A stretch of DNA of 64,000 bases from positions 2,816,592-2,880,591 of the forward strand of contig JAJEKV010000098.1 of the NCBI GenBank assembly GCA_021234155.1, read 5' to 3'. This document shows positions 31,641 to 43,773 of the stretch, one piece after another. Position numbers and translations under genes: made by a program. Source of the DNA: Isoetes taiwanensis. Its lineage: Eukaryota; Streptophyta; Lycopodiopsida; Isoetales; Isoetaceae. Each line of letters opens with the position of its first letter. The first letter of the stretch is position 1. The notes under the pieces were generated by a model that saw nothing but the letters and a program-made list of their open reading frames with translations, did not search any database and was not told the origin of the DNA.

Positions 31641-34230
31641 GTAGGTGGAGGATGGAGTACATGTATCTACCTATTGGGTAATGTAGTGCTTTGGCTAACC
31701 TCCAATTGTTTGACTCTTTTATTAGATGACAAACGACACTGTGCACTGGTGAATTGGTGTTTTAGTATCAAAGGAATTCACATGTGCTGGAATATGTAAT
31801 GGAGCGCATTTTAAGTTCTATAAATCATTTTGTCCTGAGACAATATCTAATTCCATTATACGAGCCTACCTTCGGGAGGAGTTGTCTCATATATAAATCG
31901 TGAAACATCGTGGGCAGTTTGAATCAATGACTTACACATGCATTTCACTTTTACCCCATCTAAGATGTTATCTATAGGAGAAGCAAAGATATCATGGAAG
32001 CATCCAAATCTTGGCGAATATCAAGATATGCTATCAACGGAAGTTGCAGATATGGACATTAAAGAATGAGTAAAAACATATGCCATGACATTAGCCCGGC
32101 AACGCCGGGCACACGTTTACTAGTTTACTTACTTAAAAAGTTTTTGCCCTTTCTCTTTCGTGCCAGTGTGCCCTTTCTGGGTGTTACATTTGGAACACAA
32201 AAATGGGTTTTCCAGCAAAACTTCTTCTTTCAACGTATTTTTTTTGCTTCTCTTCATTTTTTTCCGGCAGCAACTTTCTCTCTTCTGGGTGTGGGCGGTG
32301 CCCGCAATGTAGCATGGCGGCAAGAGTTCGCAAACCATAGCACAGCAATCGGGCGATGTCTTGGTTTTCCGGCACCTCACAAGCTTCAATCCGGAACTCC
32401 ATATCTTCTTAAGCTTTTTGCAGGCAAACGTCTTTTTTTCGGCACTCTTTCCGCTCGCCTTCAAATCATATAAAATGTGTGGGATCTTTAGTACTTATTT
32501 TCCTTCGGGGCCTGGCATGTGTTACGCTAAACCAGATCGACTCTGATCGATTCCCTCCTCCGCTTTCCATCATTTTTTCCTCAAAATGCAGAAGAAAGGC
32601 AGTTTTGTAGCACGAGAGCTTCATCGAGCAGAGCTATCTCATCCGGCATCCGGTACACCTTATCCGACAGCAAGCAGGTGGTTTATTAACCATTTTTCTT
32701 TAGAGACTTTTCTTTTTAAATTAGCAATGCATTCCATTTTTCTCGGGAGGAAAACGTTCATATGAGCGTTTTTTCCCCAGCAGATGGACGTTCTCATCAT
32801 CCACCGTCCAACGATTTCTGAGACCACGAAATTGAAAGGGCAGAGGATTCAGCAACTCATTTTACCCCTCAGGAACTGCCAGCAGCATTCGGCATCAGGT
32901 ACATGGCATGCTTTTGAATCTTTGGTCTTCAGGGGTCCTCAATCTTGGCATGCTTTTATATCTTTGGTCTTCAGGGGTCCACAATCTTCATTTCCTTTAG
33001 GTTTAGGAATGAATTGACTAGAGCAGCAGCTTAGAGCAAGGGCTGCAAGCAGAGGTAATGTTGTTTATCATTTTTGTTTTCTGTTCAAATGCTACTTTGC
33101 TCGGAAACAAAAACCAGACTATATCGCTCATCCAACATCTAAATATATGACATTCTTCTTATTTCTTTTTTACAGGACACATACTTGGAAGCTCCTCTCT
33201 CATGCCGGTATAGCCAATGGTTTGGCCCAAAATGTTAGTGTGTAAGAACTTTCAGGTTTTTATCCATTTTCTAGCCATTACAGATTCATTCCAGGTTAAG
33301 GAAGGTGATTGCTAGCAAAGGTGGTTTGAGAAAAGGCGATGCCAGCAGGTCTCCATCTCCATATTTATGCTCAATGAGGTGCTTGCTTTGATTGACAAGT
33401 TTGCTATGTTGTATTGTATTTATTATTTTTAGAAATGGAAGCCTGTCGAAGCATTCCGGATGGATTTCTTTTTACCTTTCCTTTTCTCATCTTTGTTGAG
33501 CTGCATTTCATATAAATATGCAATAACTTGCTCAAGCTTTTATTGCTTAACGTGTTGGCAGGTTGTGGGATGCATAACTTTAACAGGCGCTACTGTGATT
33601 GTTCTGGTGAACCATTACTTATGTCTTATAATGGCTGTATTTGAGAAAATAATTGTTGGATGGTGATCATGCAGCTAAGATTAGGGGAATTTTGTTAAGA
33701 GCCCTTAGTGAAACAACAATTCCTTTTTGCATAAAATGCTTAACCACTTCCCTATTATTGCAGGCAGAGTTTTCAAATCTGATGAATGCAACAGAGAAAA
33801 TAGAAAAATGTCAGTGTTCTGCAGCGTCAATCTCATAGAAGCCTTCAGTTGGCCAACTTCAACAACCTATTTTTGCTTTCGGATATTATGCAGATGCTCC
33901 AAAGTTCTCAATTGTTAAGGTATTTCTAGCATCTATTCTGCACATTCTGAAGTTCTCTAATTTTTTGTTTCATATGGTTTTTATGCTTTTTAAATTTCTT
34001 TTTGCCAATTCCATCTTCTGGTCGGCATTGGACAATAATAGGTCGGGGAGTTCTTGGAGGCACAGCGCCGTTGATATCCATTTGCTGAATTAGTCACATC
34101 TGGTGAGACAGTTGGAGACATGCATCATGTTTCTTGGGCACTTCATTTACAGGTCTCTCTTCTTGAATTTTTTAATTACGTTTTATCTGTTATCTGAAGC
34201 ATGCTTTTTATTTACCATATACACTTGACC

Positions 34231-35333
34231 AGGCTGTATGAGATGATAGTGGTTACCGGCAGTATGATAAGTATATGGCATTAGTAATGTCAAGGAAAAA
34301 TATATGCTAAGTGTGTTGCCGAGTTCTTCCTGCTTGCAATTCATCTTGCAGTTCAATGGCATTTGGAATTGCAAGGAATTCTTCCTACTTGCAAGTCATC
34401 TTGCAGTTCAATGATAATTCTGTATCATGCATGATTCTATTTCATTTGAACAAGAAATATTAAGGTCCTTGATCTATGGTCTAAAACCATAGGTGTCCAA
34501 ACTGTTCGGATATCATGGACATGATTGAAAACAATAGATGATGTCCCTGTGTCCTTAGAGTTACAATATATGATCCGTCTTCTGCACCAATATTTTTTAC
34601 ATAAGAGGTCATTGCATTCAGTATCTGTTATTTAATGTTCTCCTATGTGCAGACAGTGGCCTCTAAATCTCAACCAGTAGCATCATAGCTTATTGCAGCA
34701 GCATAGTATAGCGTTGTCTTGATCCAAAGGCTTACGAAATGAGAGATAAGAATTAGAGCTTTAGGCACTTGACCAGGCTGTATGAGATGACCAGGCTGTA
34801 TGAGATGATAGTGGTTACCGGCAGTATGATAAGTATATGGCATTAGTAATTTCAAGGAAAAATATCTGCTAAGTTTGTTGCCGAGTTCTTCCTGCTTGCA
34901 ATTCATCTTGCAGTTCAATGGCATTTGGAATTGCAAGGAATTCTTCCTACTCGCAAGTCATCTTGCAGTTCAATGATAATTCTGTATCATGCATGATTCT
35001 ATTTCATTTGAACAAGAAATATTAAGGTCATTGATCCATGGTACAAAACCATAGGTGTCCAAACTGTTCGGATTTCATGGACATGATTTAAAACAATAGA
35101 TGATGTCCCTGTGTCCTTAGAGTTACAAATATATGATCCGTCTTCTGCACCAGTATTTTTTACATAAGAGGTCATTGCATTCAGTATATGTTATTTATTG
35201 TTCTCCTATGTGCAGACAGTGGCCTCTAAATCTCAACCAGTAGCATCATAGCTTATTGCAGCAGCATAGTACAGCGTTGTCTTGATCCAAAGGCTTACGA
35301 AATGAAAGATAAGAATTAGAGCTTTAGGCACCA
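34231..35333. repeat. Tandem duplication of about 563 bp
   Basis: Two copies of a unit beginning AGGCTGTATGAGATGATAGT (34,231 and 34,794) and ending near a GAATTAGAGCTTTAGGCAC block (34,769 and 35,332). They differ at scattered positions only. A short extra copy of the start sits at the junction. Confidence 0.85.
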
Positions 35334-35876
35334 AATTACTGCTGATCCAAAGGCCTCGTACAATCAGGAGTCTACATAGCCAATAACCTAGCACATCTAT
35401 TACCCATTGGACACGTTTTCTGAAACTCATATTTTGGGGCAAAATTTTAAATTTTATTATATCGTAGTTACTTTTGGACCGATATCGACACTTAGATGAA
35501 TTAAGCCTGTTAATCATTTTTATATGTCATTCTAGGTCCCTCATTAAGCACAATACATATATCCATAAGGACAGCAATATTCAAGTATTTGCTGGAAATT
35601 TTTACTTTTCCAATTTCTTGCGATTTGAGAGGCATAGCTATGGTTTGCATTAACTTATCGCTTATGCAGGATTTGGCAATCTAAATGTGTGCTTGGAGAA
35701 AGACCATTGTGTCACTCATCAACATAAGCAATTGAAGACAACGGGCAAGTCACAATTTTGTTGATACATGTCTATCCTATGAAGCACGACACTCTTATCG
35801 TAGAAGCATTAATAATAGCATCCCAGGCTAAATAATAGTAGAATTATTAATAGCACCTTTGAAAGAAAGAATAAAA

Positions 35877-36347
35877 TTATGCAACTATCACTCGTATATA
35901 ATCGAGTGTCAATTTTTGTTTGATAATATTTGTTTGAAAACTATTTATTTGAGAAGCCCTTCTGCTGACAGGTGGTATGTAGTATAAGACGTATGTGCAA
36001 GCACTTATCGTGCATTTACGGCGGCTATGACGGTCTTTTCCCCTGTTTCGTGCTCGCCGCTCCCATTCCTCTCTGGCCGCTTTGGGTGGCCGCATTAGCA
36101 GCACTTGGGATGATTTTAGAATGTAGGTATTGGCATTCCAATCCAGCCGAAAATATGAGCTCCATGTATTCAATCGGGGGCCAGGCAAGGCACGATTCTG
36201 GCTGCTCGGATATGCGCAGAACCGCATTGCTCCAAATGAGCTACCCAAATGGGCGCCCATAAAATAATATCCGTGGATTTGACCTCGTTTAAACTCGCTA
36301 TGGCAGATCCAACTCGCTTTCTTTGCATCTTTCGTTGTAGTGACCAA
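35877..36347 (-). CDS. Open frame of 156 codons, unrecognised
   Basis: MVTTTKDAKKASWICHSEFK and onward, including GYYFMGAHLGSSFGAMRF and a basic Arg-rich stretch. It lies in a locally GC-richer patch within Helitron B. No family is recognised and no splice sites are obvious. It may be chance. Confidence 0.2.
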   Translation of the reverse strand: MVTTTKDAKKASWICHSEFKRGQIHGYYFMGAHLGSSFGAMRFCAYPSSQNRALPGPRLNTWSSYFRLDWNANTYILKSSQVLLMRPPKAAREEWERRARNRGKDRHSRRKCTISACTYVLYYIPPVSRRASQINSFQTNIIKQKLTLDYIRVIVA

Positions 36348-36421
36348 GGATTACGATGGCGTAGGATCCCCGTGAGTGGGGCTTATATTAGGGTAAAAAT
36401 TACTCAGGGGATTAGGTGTAG

Positions 36422-36631
36422 GAGGTAGAGAACAGAGAACAAGATCTAATTGAGATTTTCAAAGTCCTTCATCAAATGTGGGAAGAAGATTTTCAGGCCA
36501 AGCTCCAGAAAATGTCGGAGGATATTGCACCAGGAAGAGGGCTTGATATCTACGTGCTTCCTTATTTGGGTGTTCGGGGAGTTGCCGTGTGTTTGGAACA
36601 GTATACGGTATCTCGAGAAGCAAAGGCGTAA
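36422..36631 (+). pseudogene. Protein-like open frame, unrecognised
   Basis: An open frame without an early ATG encodes DLIEIFKVLHQMWEEDFQAK and then DIYVLPYLGVRGVAVCLEQY before a stop. The composition looks coding. A related ATTGAGATTTTCAAAGTC block recurs near 37,376, so it may be part of an internal repeat of Helitron B. Confidence 0.3.
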
Positions 36632-38486
36632 TGATACCCTTGTGTGGCATAATTTACTTGATTGAACCTCCTCTCAACAGAGCCTTATTGATGATAAGCC
36701 GCTTCATCCGGCGGCGGGGCTAAGGGCCAATTGTAACGCCTTTGTATCGCCAATTGCTTGAGGATTTCTCGACCAAGGGGCTCGGTCTATCAATCACTTG
36801 CCAAGGTTAGTTGTTATCTTCAAGATTCGCCAATTTCTTCTATAATTTCGCACATGAGTCCCGGCAACCTCTTCACACAATTGATATAGTTCATTTTACT
36901 AGACCGAAAATGACGTGGCGTGAAGACTATATTGTCCATAGCCGGAGAATTCATTGAACACAACGCCGAGATTAGAAGGCATCTAGTTTAATGATCATGC
37001 ATAATTCTTCAATCCGAGAAAACATAATCGGTCAAAATCACCTATGTGGCCTTTTCTCCTTTTTTACATGACCAACAAGGCCCCGTGATACAATCAGATT
37101 TTTTCCATAGTTTGATCTTGCCATCTTCAGTATTATCCATATATACTTAAAATCAGATCATTGCCACATGAAGTTCCTTGAGATTGGCTTGATCTCTTAG
37201 TTAAGAACTGGAATATCTAAGTTGAACTCTATCATAACACCTTTTAGCAGTAACAAAGATATTAATATGGCAACTCATATTAATCTTAGTGTTGTCCCCT
37301 TCCAGTGACTTTATAAACAGGATAATGATTCTATTAAGCTTTATAATATTAAATATGGATTTTAAGTTTTCCTATTGAGATTTTCAAAGTCTTTCATGGT
37401 TGCACAGCGTTTGGAAGATGCAGAAATGGTGTTCAATGACATATCTCAGCAGAATACCAAGGCAAGCAGACAGAAAATTTGTTATTTGTAGCATATGAAC
37501 TTATTAGTTTTTGATACTGAGTGCCAATGAATGACATGAAGTAGCTATTATCAGAAAGAAGTATATGATACATTTAACTTGCTGTGTGACAGACCTTCCA
37601 AGTCTTTGTCGCACTAGAAGGTTCACAAAGTCCAACCTATTACAGCTGTTCACCATCATATCCATGCCTCCAGGACACAGTTCTACGGTTTTGTGACAAA
37701 ATTTAGGCTTAATGCATCTGAATCCAGCAGTTCAGCATCCATGTTCAACATTTCATTACAACTTTCATGCAGACATGGATCTACATATTTAGCATCTTCC
37801 CAAGTTTATGGGAACACCTGCTAGCTGTTTGAAGAAGGAAACAACAAATAATATGTAACTGCACTCCGTGCATCAAGGCCAATGCAATCACCCGACCACA
37901 AAAACGAAAAAAGTGAGATGTCCAGGATTGATGCCCGATGCTGCAAAAAAGAATGTTTCCTGTAAGTACCTAAATTTTACCTAAATATTGATCACCAAGT
38001 GCAAAGGCATGTCTCATAAACAAACTAAAAATCTAGACAACATGTCCACAATAAGGTCCCAAAAACTTTGTCCAATTCTTAAAAACTTTGGTGCTCAAGG
38101 TATATGATGCAATTGGGTTCTATAGACAAATATTCATGATGAGCAAAATTTTTCACTTGGTTGCAGAATATATATGTGCAAATGTCATATTTATCAAAGA
38201 CTGGCATATGCTGGTTACCAGGAGCCTACATCTACTACATCTACGCTTCCTTTGGCCCGATCTTCTTCTTTCATAATTCCATGGATATGCTTATATGCTG
38301 AATCTTTTGTGGCAATATGATCTTCTATTATTGCTAGGGTTTGTTAGCTTTTGTTTATTCTCGGTGCTGCAAGGATTGCCATTGAATTGTTGGTTGATTT
38401 AGTGGAGGTTGTCAGGTGCTAATTGTTAGACTTTAGTGTGTGCTTGCTATTGCTTGCTTTGTGCACATAGAAACATAAGTATTAAT

Positions 38487-38584
38487 TGAGCTATGATATG
38501 GTATATTGGCTAGGCAATGTGCTAGGCTGGTCTAGTTGAGCTATGATATGGTATATTGGCTAGGCAATGTGCTAGGCTGGTCTA
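38487..38584. repeat. 50-bp perfect tandem duplication
   Basis: TTGAGCTATGATATGGTATA and the following 30 bases are repeated exactly once at a 50-bp period. Confidence 0.95.
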
Positions 38585-38651
38585 AGCTGTAGGTGATCTG
38601 CAGCAGGTGTATATGCCATGTGATAGAATATTTTTGGAGAGAATTTCCTCA

Positions 38652-38730
38652 CTAAACTCCTATTGATAAGTTGTAAGGGCTAACTGGTAGAATACTCCTA
38701 TTGATAAGTTGTAAGGGCTAACTGGTAGAA
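38652..38730. repeat. 38-bp perfect tandem duplication
   Basis: A unit with ACTCCTATTGATAAGTTGTA is repeated in tandem without mismatches. Confidence 0.95.
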
Positions 38731-39035
38731 TGCATCAATGGATGATTGACAATACTTTATATATCTCTCATGATATGTATATAAATAGATGATTCGCAGC
38801 ACATTAAATCTCTCTCATGATATGCTGCATGATTTTAATAATTTAAAATCTATTATGTGTGTTACTTCCAGGGTCAGTATCATAGGCTTTACGATGACTA
38901 TTAATACACAGTGCCTTTCTATTTTGCTTCGAGTGGCCTAAAGACTTAAGTTTAAATCTATCCATGGAGCAGTATTTATAGGGCTCCTTAAACTACAGAG
39001 GTTAGAATTCCCCATGCTCAAACACAGTCCAATTT

Positions 39036-39088
39036 TTGTATGTTCGGAACTTAGATTCTTTTTGTATGTTCGGAACTTAGATTCTTTT
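39036..39088. repeat. 26-bp perfect tandem duplication
   Basis: TTGTATGTTCGGAACTTAGA plus TTCTTT occurs twice in a row. Confidence 0.95.
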
Positions 39089-39216
39089 GATTTAATGCAA
39101 AACATCTTTCGTAACGAGTCGTTATGGTCAATATTCTTCTATCGTATGGGCAGTGAACACAAGGCAATAAAATGCAGGTTCAAATTCTGCATGTTCTAGC
39201 ATGTATAGACGAGTTT

Positions 39217-39492
39217 GGGAAGAGAAACGTTCGCGGCGTTGGGGAAGAGAAACGTTCGCGGCGGCCTTGGCCGCCGCGATAAGTTTCTTGTACTACTAAT
39301 TTAGACAATGTCACTTGGTGAAGCTAAATGAATATGAAACCAAATTATGAGATTAGTTGTTTTATATTTTCCATCTACATTTTCACTAGCATTGATTAGA
39401 ACATAGTAGAACAATACAAATTATTGTCTACAAGAAATTTATCGCGGCGGCCAAGGCCGCCGCGAACATTTCTCTTTCTCGACTTCCCTGTA
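39217..39492. mobile_element. MITE with inverted repeats and a GC palindrome in each arm
   Basis: Left arm GGGAAGAGAAACGTTCGCGG (with a 25-bp tandem duplication of itself), then GCGGCGGCCTTGGCCGCCGC and TAAGTTTCTTGTA. Right arm (39,427-39,492) carries the same blocks inverted: TACAAGAAATTTA, GCGGCGGCCAAGGCCGCCGC, CGAACATTTCTCTT. The middle is about 120 bp of AT-rich DNA. Length of about 276 bp and no coding capacity fit a foldback MITE. Target duplication is unclear (GTAT on both sides is possible). Confidence 0.75.
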
Positions 39493-40439
39493 TTTAGATT
39501 AGTTGTTAAAGGGGAATACTGGTAGAGTTATTGGTTTTGTGCCAGTTGAGAGAACATACAGAGACATTTATTTTAATGGTATGACCAATAGATGTCCTCA
39601 AACTGTGTGTTGATTAACATGATGATGACAATTTTGATGGGGTAAGCACTTGGAACATTATATAATAGTCAAAATATGTTTTCCTTGTGTGCCCAGTTGA
39701 GTAATGTGCACTTGTATCAAGCCAAAATGGCATGAGTTTTGAAACGAACCAAAACCGTAGTCTTTGAATGTCTAAGCTTGAAAGATTTGAATCACAAAAT
39801 GAATGAATTATGAACCATTAGGTTGAGAAACTTTACTAATGGTTTTGTGAAAACGTCATTAGGTGAGATAACAAACAGCTTCAAGGCCCATTTTTTGGCA
39901 GCTTCGATGATTCTTTAAGGAAATAGTAGCTTTGAAAACCGGCTATGGCGTAAGGATGTCGAACGGTCCATTCCGCAAGATGGCGATGGCTTCATGCTAG
40001 AATAGAGCAAGAGTTCCCCTGCTCTGAGGCAACACTTCCAAGGGTTAATGCAGCAATCAATACCGGCTAACACAGATATTTATCAGGTAAATTAGATATC
40101 CGATAAATCAGTGTATTCTGGTCCTTCACTCCAAAACACACCTCTGTCTCTCGACTCCCAAAACTGTTGTGTGCAAAAGTTGCCACAAAATTTCCCTATC
40201 GAAAGTTGCCTTTGCTCGGATCTTTTTGATATGGTGGTGCTCGGGGGAGCGGCTGTAGAGCATGAGAAGAGAAAGAAAGACCAAAAGAATTACCCAATAG
40301 TCATTAAAGTTAGATAAAAGGCTAGATAAAAGGCCAAGGGTGACCTTTTTTAATACCATTGAGAAAGTTTAAAAAGGGCAAGGGCATTTATTTTTTAAGC
40401 AACATGGACCTTAAGGAAATAAAGGCATTTTGTTTAAAT

Positions 40440-40900
40440 AGGGCTAAAGGGGACGGTATTAAAATAGGAAACTTATCTTCGCTTAAAAGGCATCAAAACT
40501 ATAAATAAAGGTGAACTATTTTCTTATGCCAATGAACCTTTATACCTTTTGCAATATCTTCTTTTTTATTTTGAGAGGGCTTTGGTTTCTGTGCGGGAAC
40601 GCCGCATGTAACGCCGGATGCGGCGTTCCCTCTTCCCCTTGCGGCATTATTCGGGTGGCATTGCCCTTCGCCTCTTTATTTCAAACATTCACATTTCGCT
40701 CTCGACCGGACTTCTATGGCTTCTACATATCGGATTTTTCCTTCCTTGCTGCATCTTCCTTCCCCTGGCTTCTGAAACAAAGCTGGAAGGGCTTAAAAAT
40801 GAGTATGGCTTTGTGGCGATTCTCCCTTAATCCTTCTTTCCTTTCTTCACCTTATGGTGCTCCTGAAAGCCGAGATAGTTTTCATTGAAGCCTTTTTTTA
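40440..40900 (+). other. Protein-like open frame after a TATA-like box, unrecognised
   Basis: CTATAAATA at about 40,499 precedes an open frame (40,511-40,888) rich in Phe/Ser with no known domain. The local composition resembles the starts of Helitrons A and D, so a hidden Helitron 5' region is possible. Unproven. Confidence 0.2.
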
Positions 40901-41322
40901 ATCCTTTTCTTGGAGACCAACATCACGGCAGGATATCTTTGCAGCGTGGGCATGAAGTTGCGAATGAAGATGCAACTGTTTTATGGATTTTTGCAGTTTA
41001 AGATCAAGATCAAATAAGCGAGGTCGCAAAATGGTGACCTATTTTTTCTTAAACAATATGTTGTGCCCTCTTAACTGCTGGTGGTGTTTATATCAAGGAT
41101 GGTGGTAATCAGGAACGTGAGCTCAGATCGCCTCCAGAGATTCAATGCATATCATCGAACAGAAGAAGCCATTTCATGCAGGAACTACCATAGCTATGGT
41201 GATTGCTATAAAGAAGGATGAATGGGAAATGAGGTACAACAACTTCTTATGACCTCTAAAACGTCCATTATTTTATTAAAACAGGTTTGATTCTTATCAT
41301 CTTTCTTTTCTAGGAAGGGGAT

Positions 41323-41358
41323 TAGCATAGGTTTGGGGTCTAGCATAGGTTTGGGGTC
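41323..41358. repeat. 18-bp perfect tandem duplication
   Basis: TAGCATAGGTTTGGGGTC is repeated twice. Confidence 0.95.
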
Positions 41359-43023
41359 TGGAGCTTTGTAAAATCAACTATATTATGTCTTAGGCAGATA
41401 TAAAATGCGCTGGCCTTCTGTGAGCTATGTGCTTATCAGATATCGTTGGTTGATTCTTCTGCATCTTAATTGTGCAGCATAAGGAATGGTATAAGAACGC
41501 AAGATATGCAGGTACACAATTTTATGATTATACTGTGTTCGTGCTCCATTTGATTTGCTTAACAAGATCCAATATAACTAGGTAAGTCTGCATTGTTTAC
41601 TTCATGGTAGTCTTTTTGCCTCTATGCTATATAGAATTATGTCTCATAAATGTCGATGTTTATGCATGTAATGCAAATGTTAAATTTGTTAAGAAGCCTT
41701 TCTTTTTATTCTTAATCTGCAAATATACACATGTAATTATTTTTACAGGGCAGAGTCTATAAGTGCTAATCACCCTTATCCATATTCTACAGCCAGCTAC
41801 TACATTAAGTTAGACGGGTGATAAGCCTTGGCATATTATTTGTATCATATCATTGTATTCTTTTGCTGGATTTTTTTTCTGAATTGCTTCTACTTTCTTA
41901 TAGGCACAGCCATTTTATCCATGGTGAAAATGAGTCCACATAGAAGGATTTATAGCCAAATCCACCGAAGATGTATTCAATTGGTAAGTTTTCTCAACTA
42001 GAATGCTAAAGTTAAAGTTACAACCTACAATCTTTTGCTGCATGTTTTTTTCTTATTTCCATGTTTTGTTAAGCTGGTTAATATGTGTTTCAAGATATAA
42101 GAGATGAATGAGGTTGATATGTTTCATGATTAAAAAAATAACTGGAAATATATATTTTGATGTGAATATGTAAAGATGTGACAGTACTGTAAAGCAATGA
42201 TTGTTGAGAGCAATGGTATGCTAAATGCTGCGGGTCTATGTGCAATAGGTCATAATATGTGCTTTGAGTTTGCATGGCTTCAATAACATAGTTCTGAGTT
42301 GCTTAATGTCTCTGCAGCTTCAACGACATGGTACTAAACTGCTTTTCTAGCTGCACTTATATTGCAGCAGTAAATTTTCATTGCAGGAAGAAAAATATCA
42401 TACTTGCATCAAGAGTCTCCAATATATGGCTTATTTTAAGGTTTCCTGCATCTTGCACCTGTTAGAATAAATGATCAACAATTAGATATATGGCTCAACT
42501 TTTGTCCATTTTCCAGATTCATGTGACAAATCCAAAATTTTCAAACCAATTTCGAGAGTTGTAAAGTGTTGAAATTTCCAAGGTGAGATGCAACATGATG
42601 CATCTGATTACTATAGCCATCTCTTGACATATAACCAAGTGGCAATAGGTTCTGGATGGGCTACGGGAAACAAATTTAAAATTTATGAGGTGAGTAACTA
42701 AAAATCCTTTTTCTTTGTATTTGGTTTGGTTCCATTTTCCATTTTTTCAACTAAATCTATTTGCATGTATGCCATATAGAGAGGTGCATCTTGCACTTTT
42801 TCTCTATGCATGCATTTACAATCTACTCATAATTGTCCTGAGTATTGCAGTGATGACAGTGAAATGTGTAGTATTAAGTGCTTATCTGGTTGTTATCATA
42901 ATCTTTCAATTGCTGTTGGCAGACAAGGGTTGGGAGTGACTTAGAACACTGCAGCAGGAAAAGTATCAAAACTGAAGAACCGATACACTCCTAGCATGAA
43001 GTGTACTTTAAAGTCTATATGGA

Positions 43024-43773
43024 ATGCCTTTTAAGTCGAAGAAAAGCAAGGAGCCTCTAGCAGGTCAAGTGCTGGAGGACTATCTCAAGGTATGGTTTGG
43101 TTCTGAATCAATGAGGCCAGGAATCTATTTTTTTATTGCGGGAGCATTGAGATCCTTCAATGAAGAATGCTTGATTTCGACATCATTAGAATTGTCTACT
43201 TTTTTTTATACACCATTTAAGTTTGGCATATTTGATGTTTCTGAAGTGCAACATGAAGTTTTAGAAGTGTTCATTGCTACTGTAACAGGGACATTCCTGT
43301 CAGGCTATGTTGATGCTCAGATTATGTTTGGAGTTGTATTTTTTGAATCTACTTACTGTCGGATTTGCAGGCATTCCATGACCATTCAAATGCTTCCAAG
43401 GATTTTAAGCCTCATGTTGGCAAACATTTGAAACAAAAGTTCAAAGATGAGCACTCAAGTGACAAATACGCAAGAAGTTGTACGGGATCTCTTGAAGAAA
43501 TCTGCATAGGCAAAAAGGTTAAGTTTTATTTCCCAGCATTTATATTCTTCCGTAAGGCTGCAAGGTGAATGTTTGTTATCAGAAAATTGTTCCTGTACAT
43601 TTAGAGGTCCGTGTGTATACTCCAGCTGGCATTGAAAATGAACTTCAAACTGCTAAGAATGAGTATCTGCAGGCAACTATTGTACTTAGGTTTGCAGACA
43701 AGCTGTCAATTCCAAAGATTTTGGAGGCCAACCTGCATCAGTTTGCTAAGGACGATGCTACAATGGTTGCTTG
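43024..43773 (+). pseudogene. Three captured exons of one unidentified host gene
   Basis: Exon 1 (43,024 or earlier to 43,089, donor gtatgg) encodes MPFKSKKSKEPLAGQVLEDY. Exon 2 (43,371-43,517, acceptor ttgcag, donor gttaag) is exactly 49 codons and encodes HDHSNASKDFKPHVGKHLKQ and ARSCTGSLEEICIGKK. Exon 3 (43,583-43,773, acceptor ttatcag, donor gtaagt) encodes IVPVHLEVRVYTPAGIENEL and ILEANLHQFAKDDATMVAW. All are open with good splice borders, so the source gene is real, but I cannot name it. The donor of exon 2 (GTTAAG) is weak. Position inside Helitron B suggests gene capture. Confidence 0.5.

Larger units (their letters stand above)
27412..32123 (+). mobile_element. Helitron-like element A
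   Basis: The 3' end is clear: hairpin GCCCGGC-AAC-GCCGGGC (32,094-32,110), ACACGTTTA, CTAG (32,120-32,123), followed by T. The 5' end is placed near 27,412 (TCTCAG..TTACTTAAAAAGTTTTT) by similarity to elements B and D. No Rep/helicase is seen, so it is non-autonomous. It carries an isolated exon at 31,477-31,640. Confidence 0.7.
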
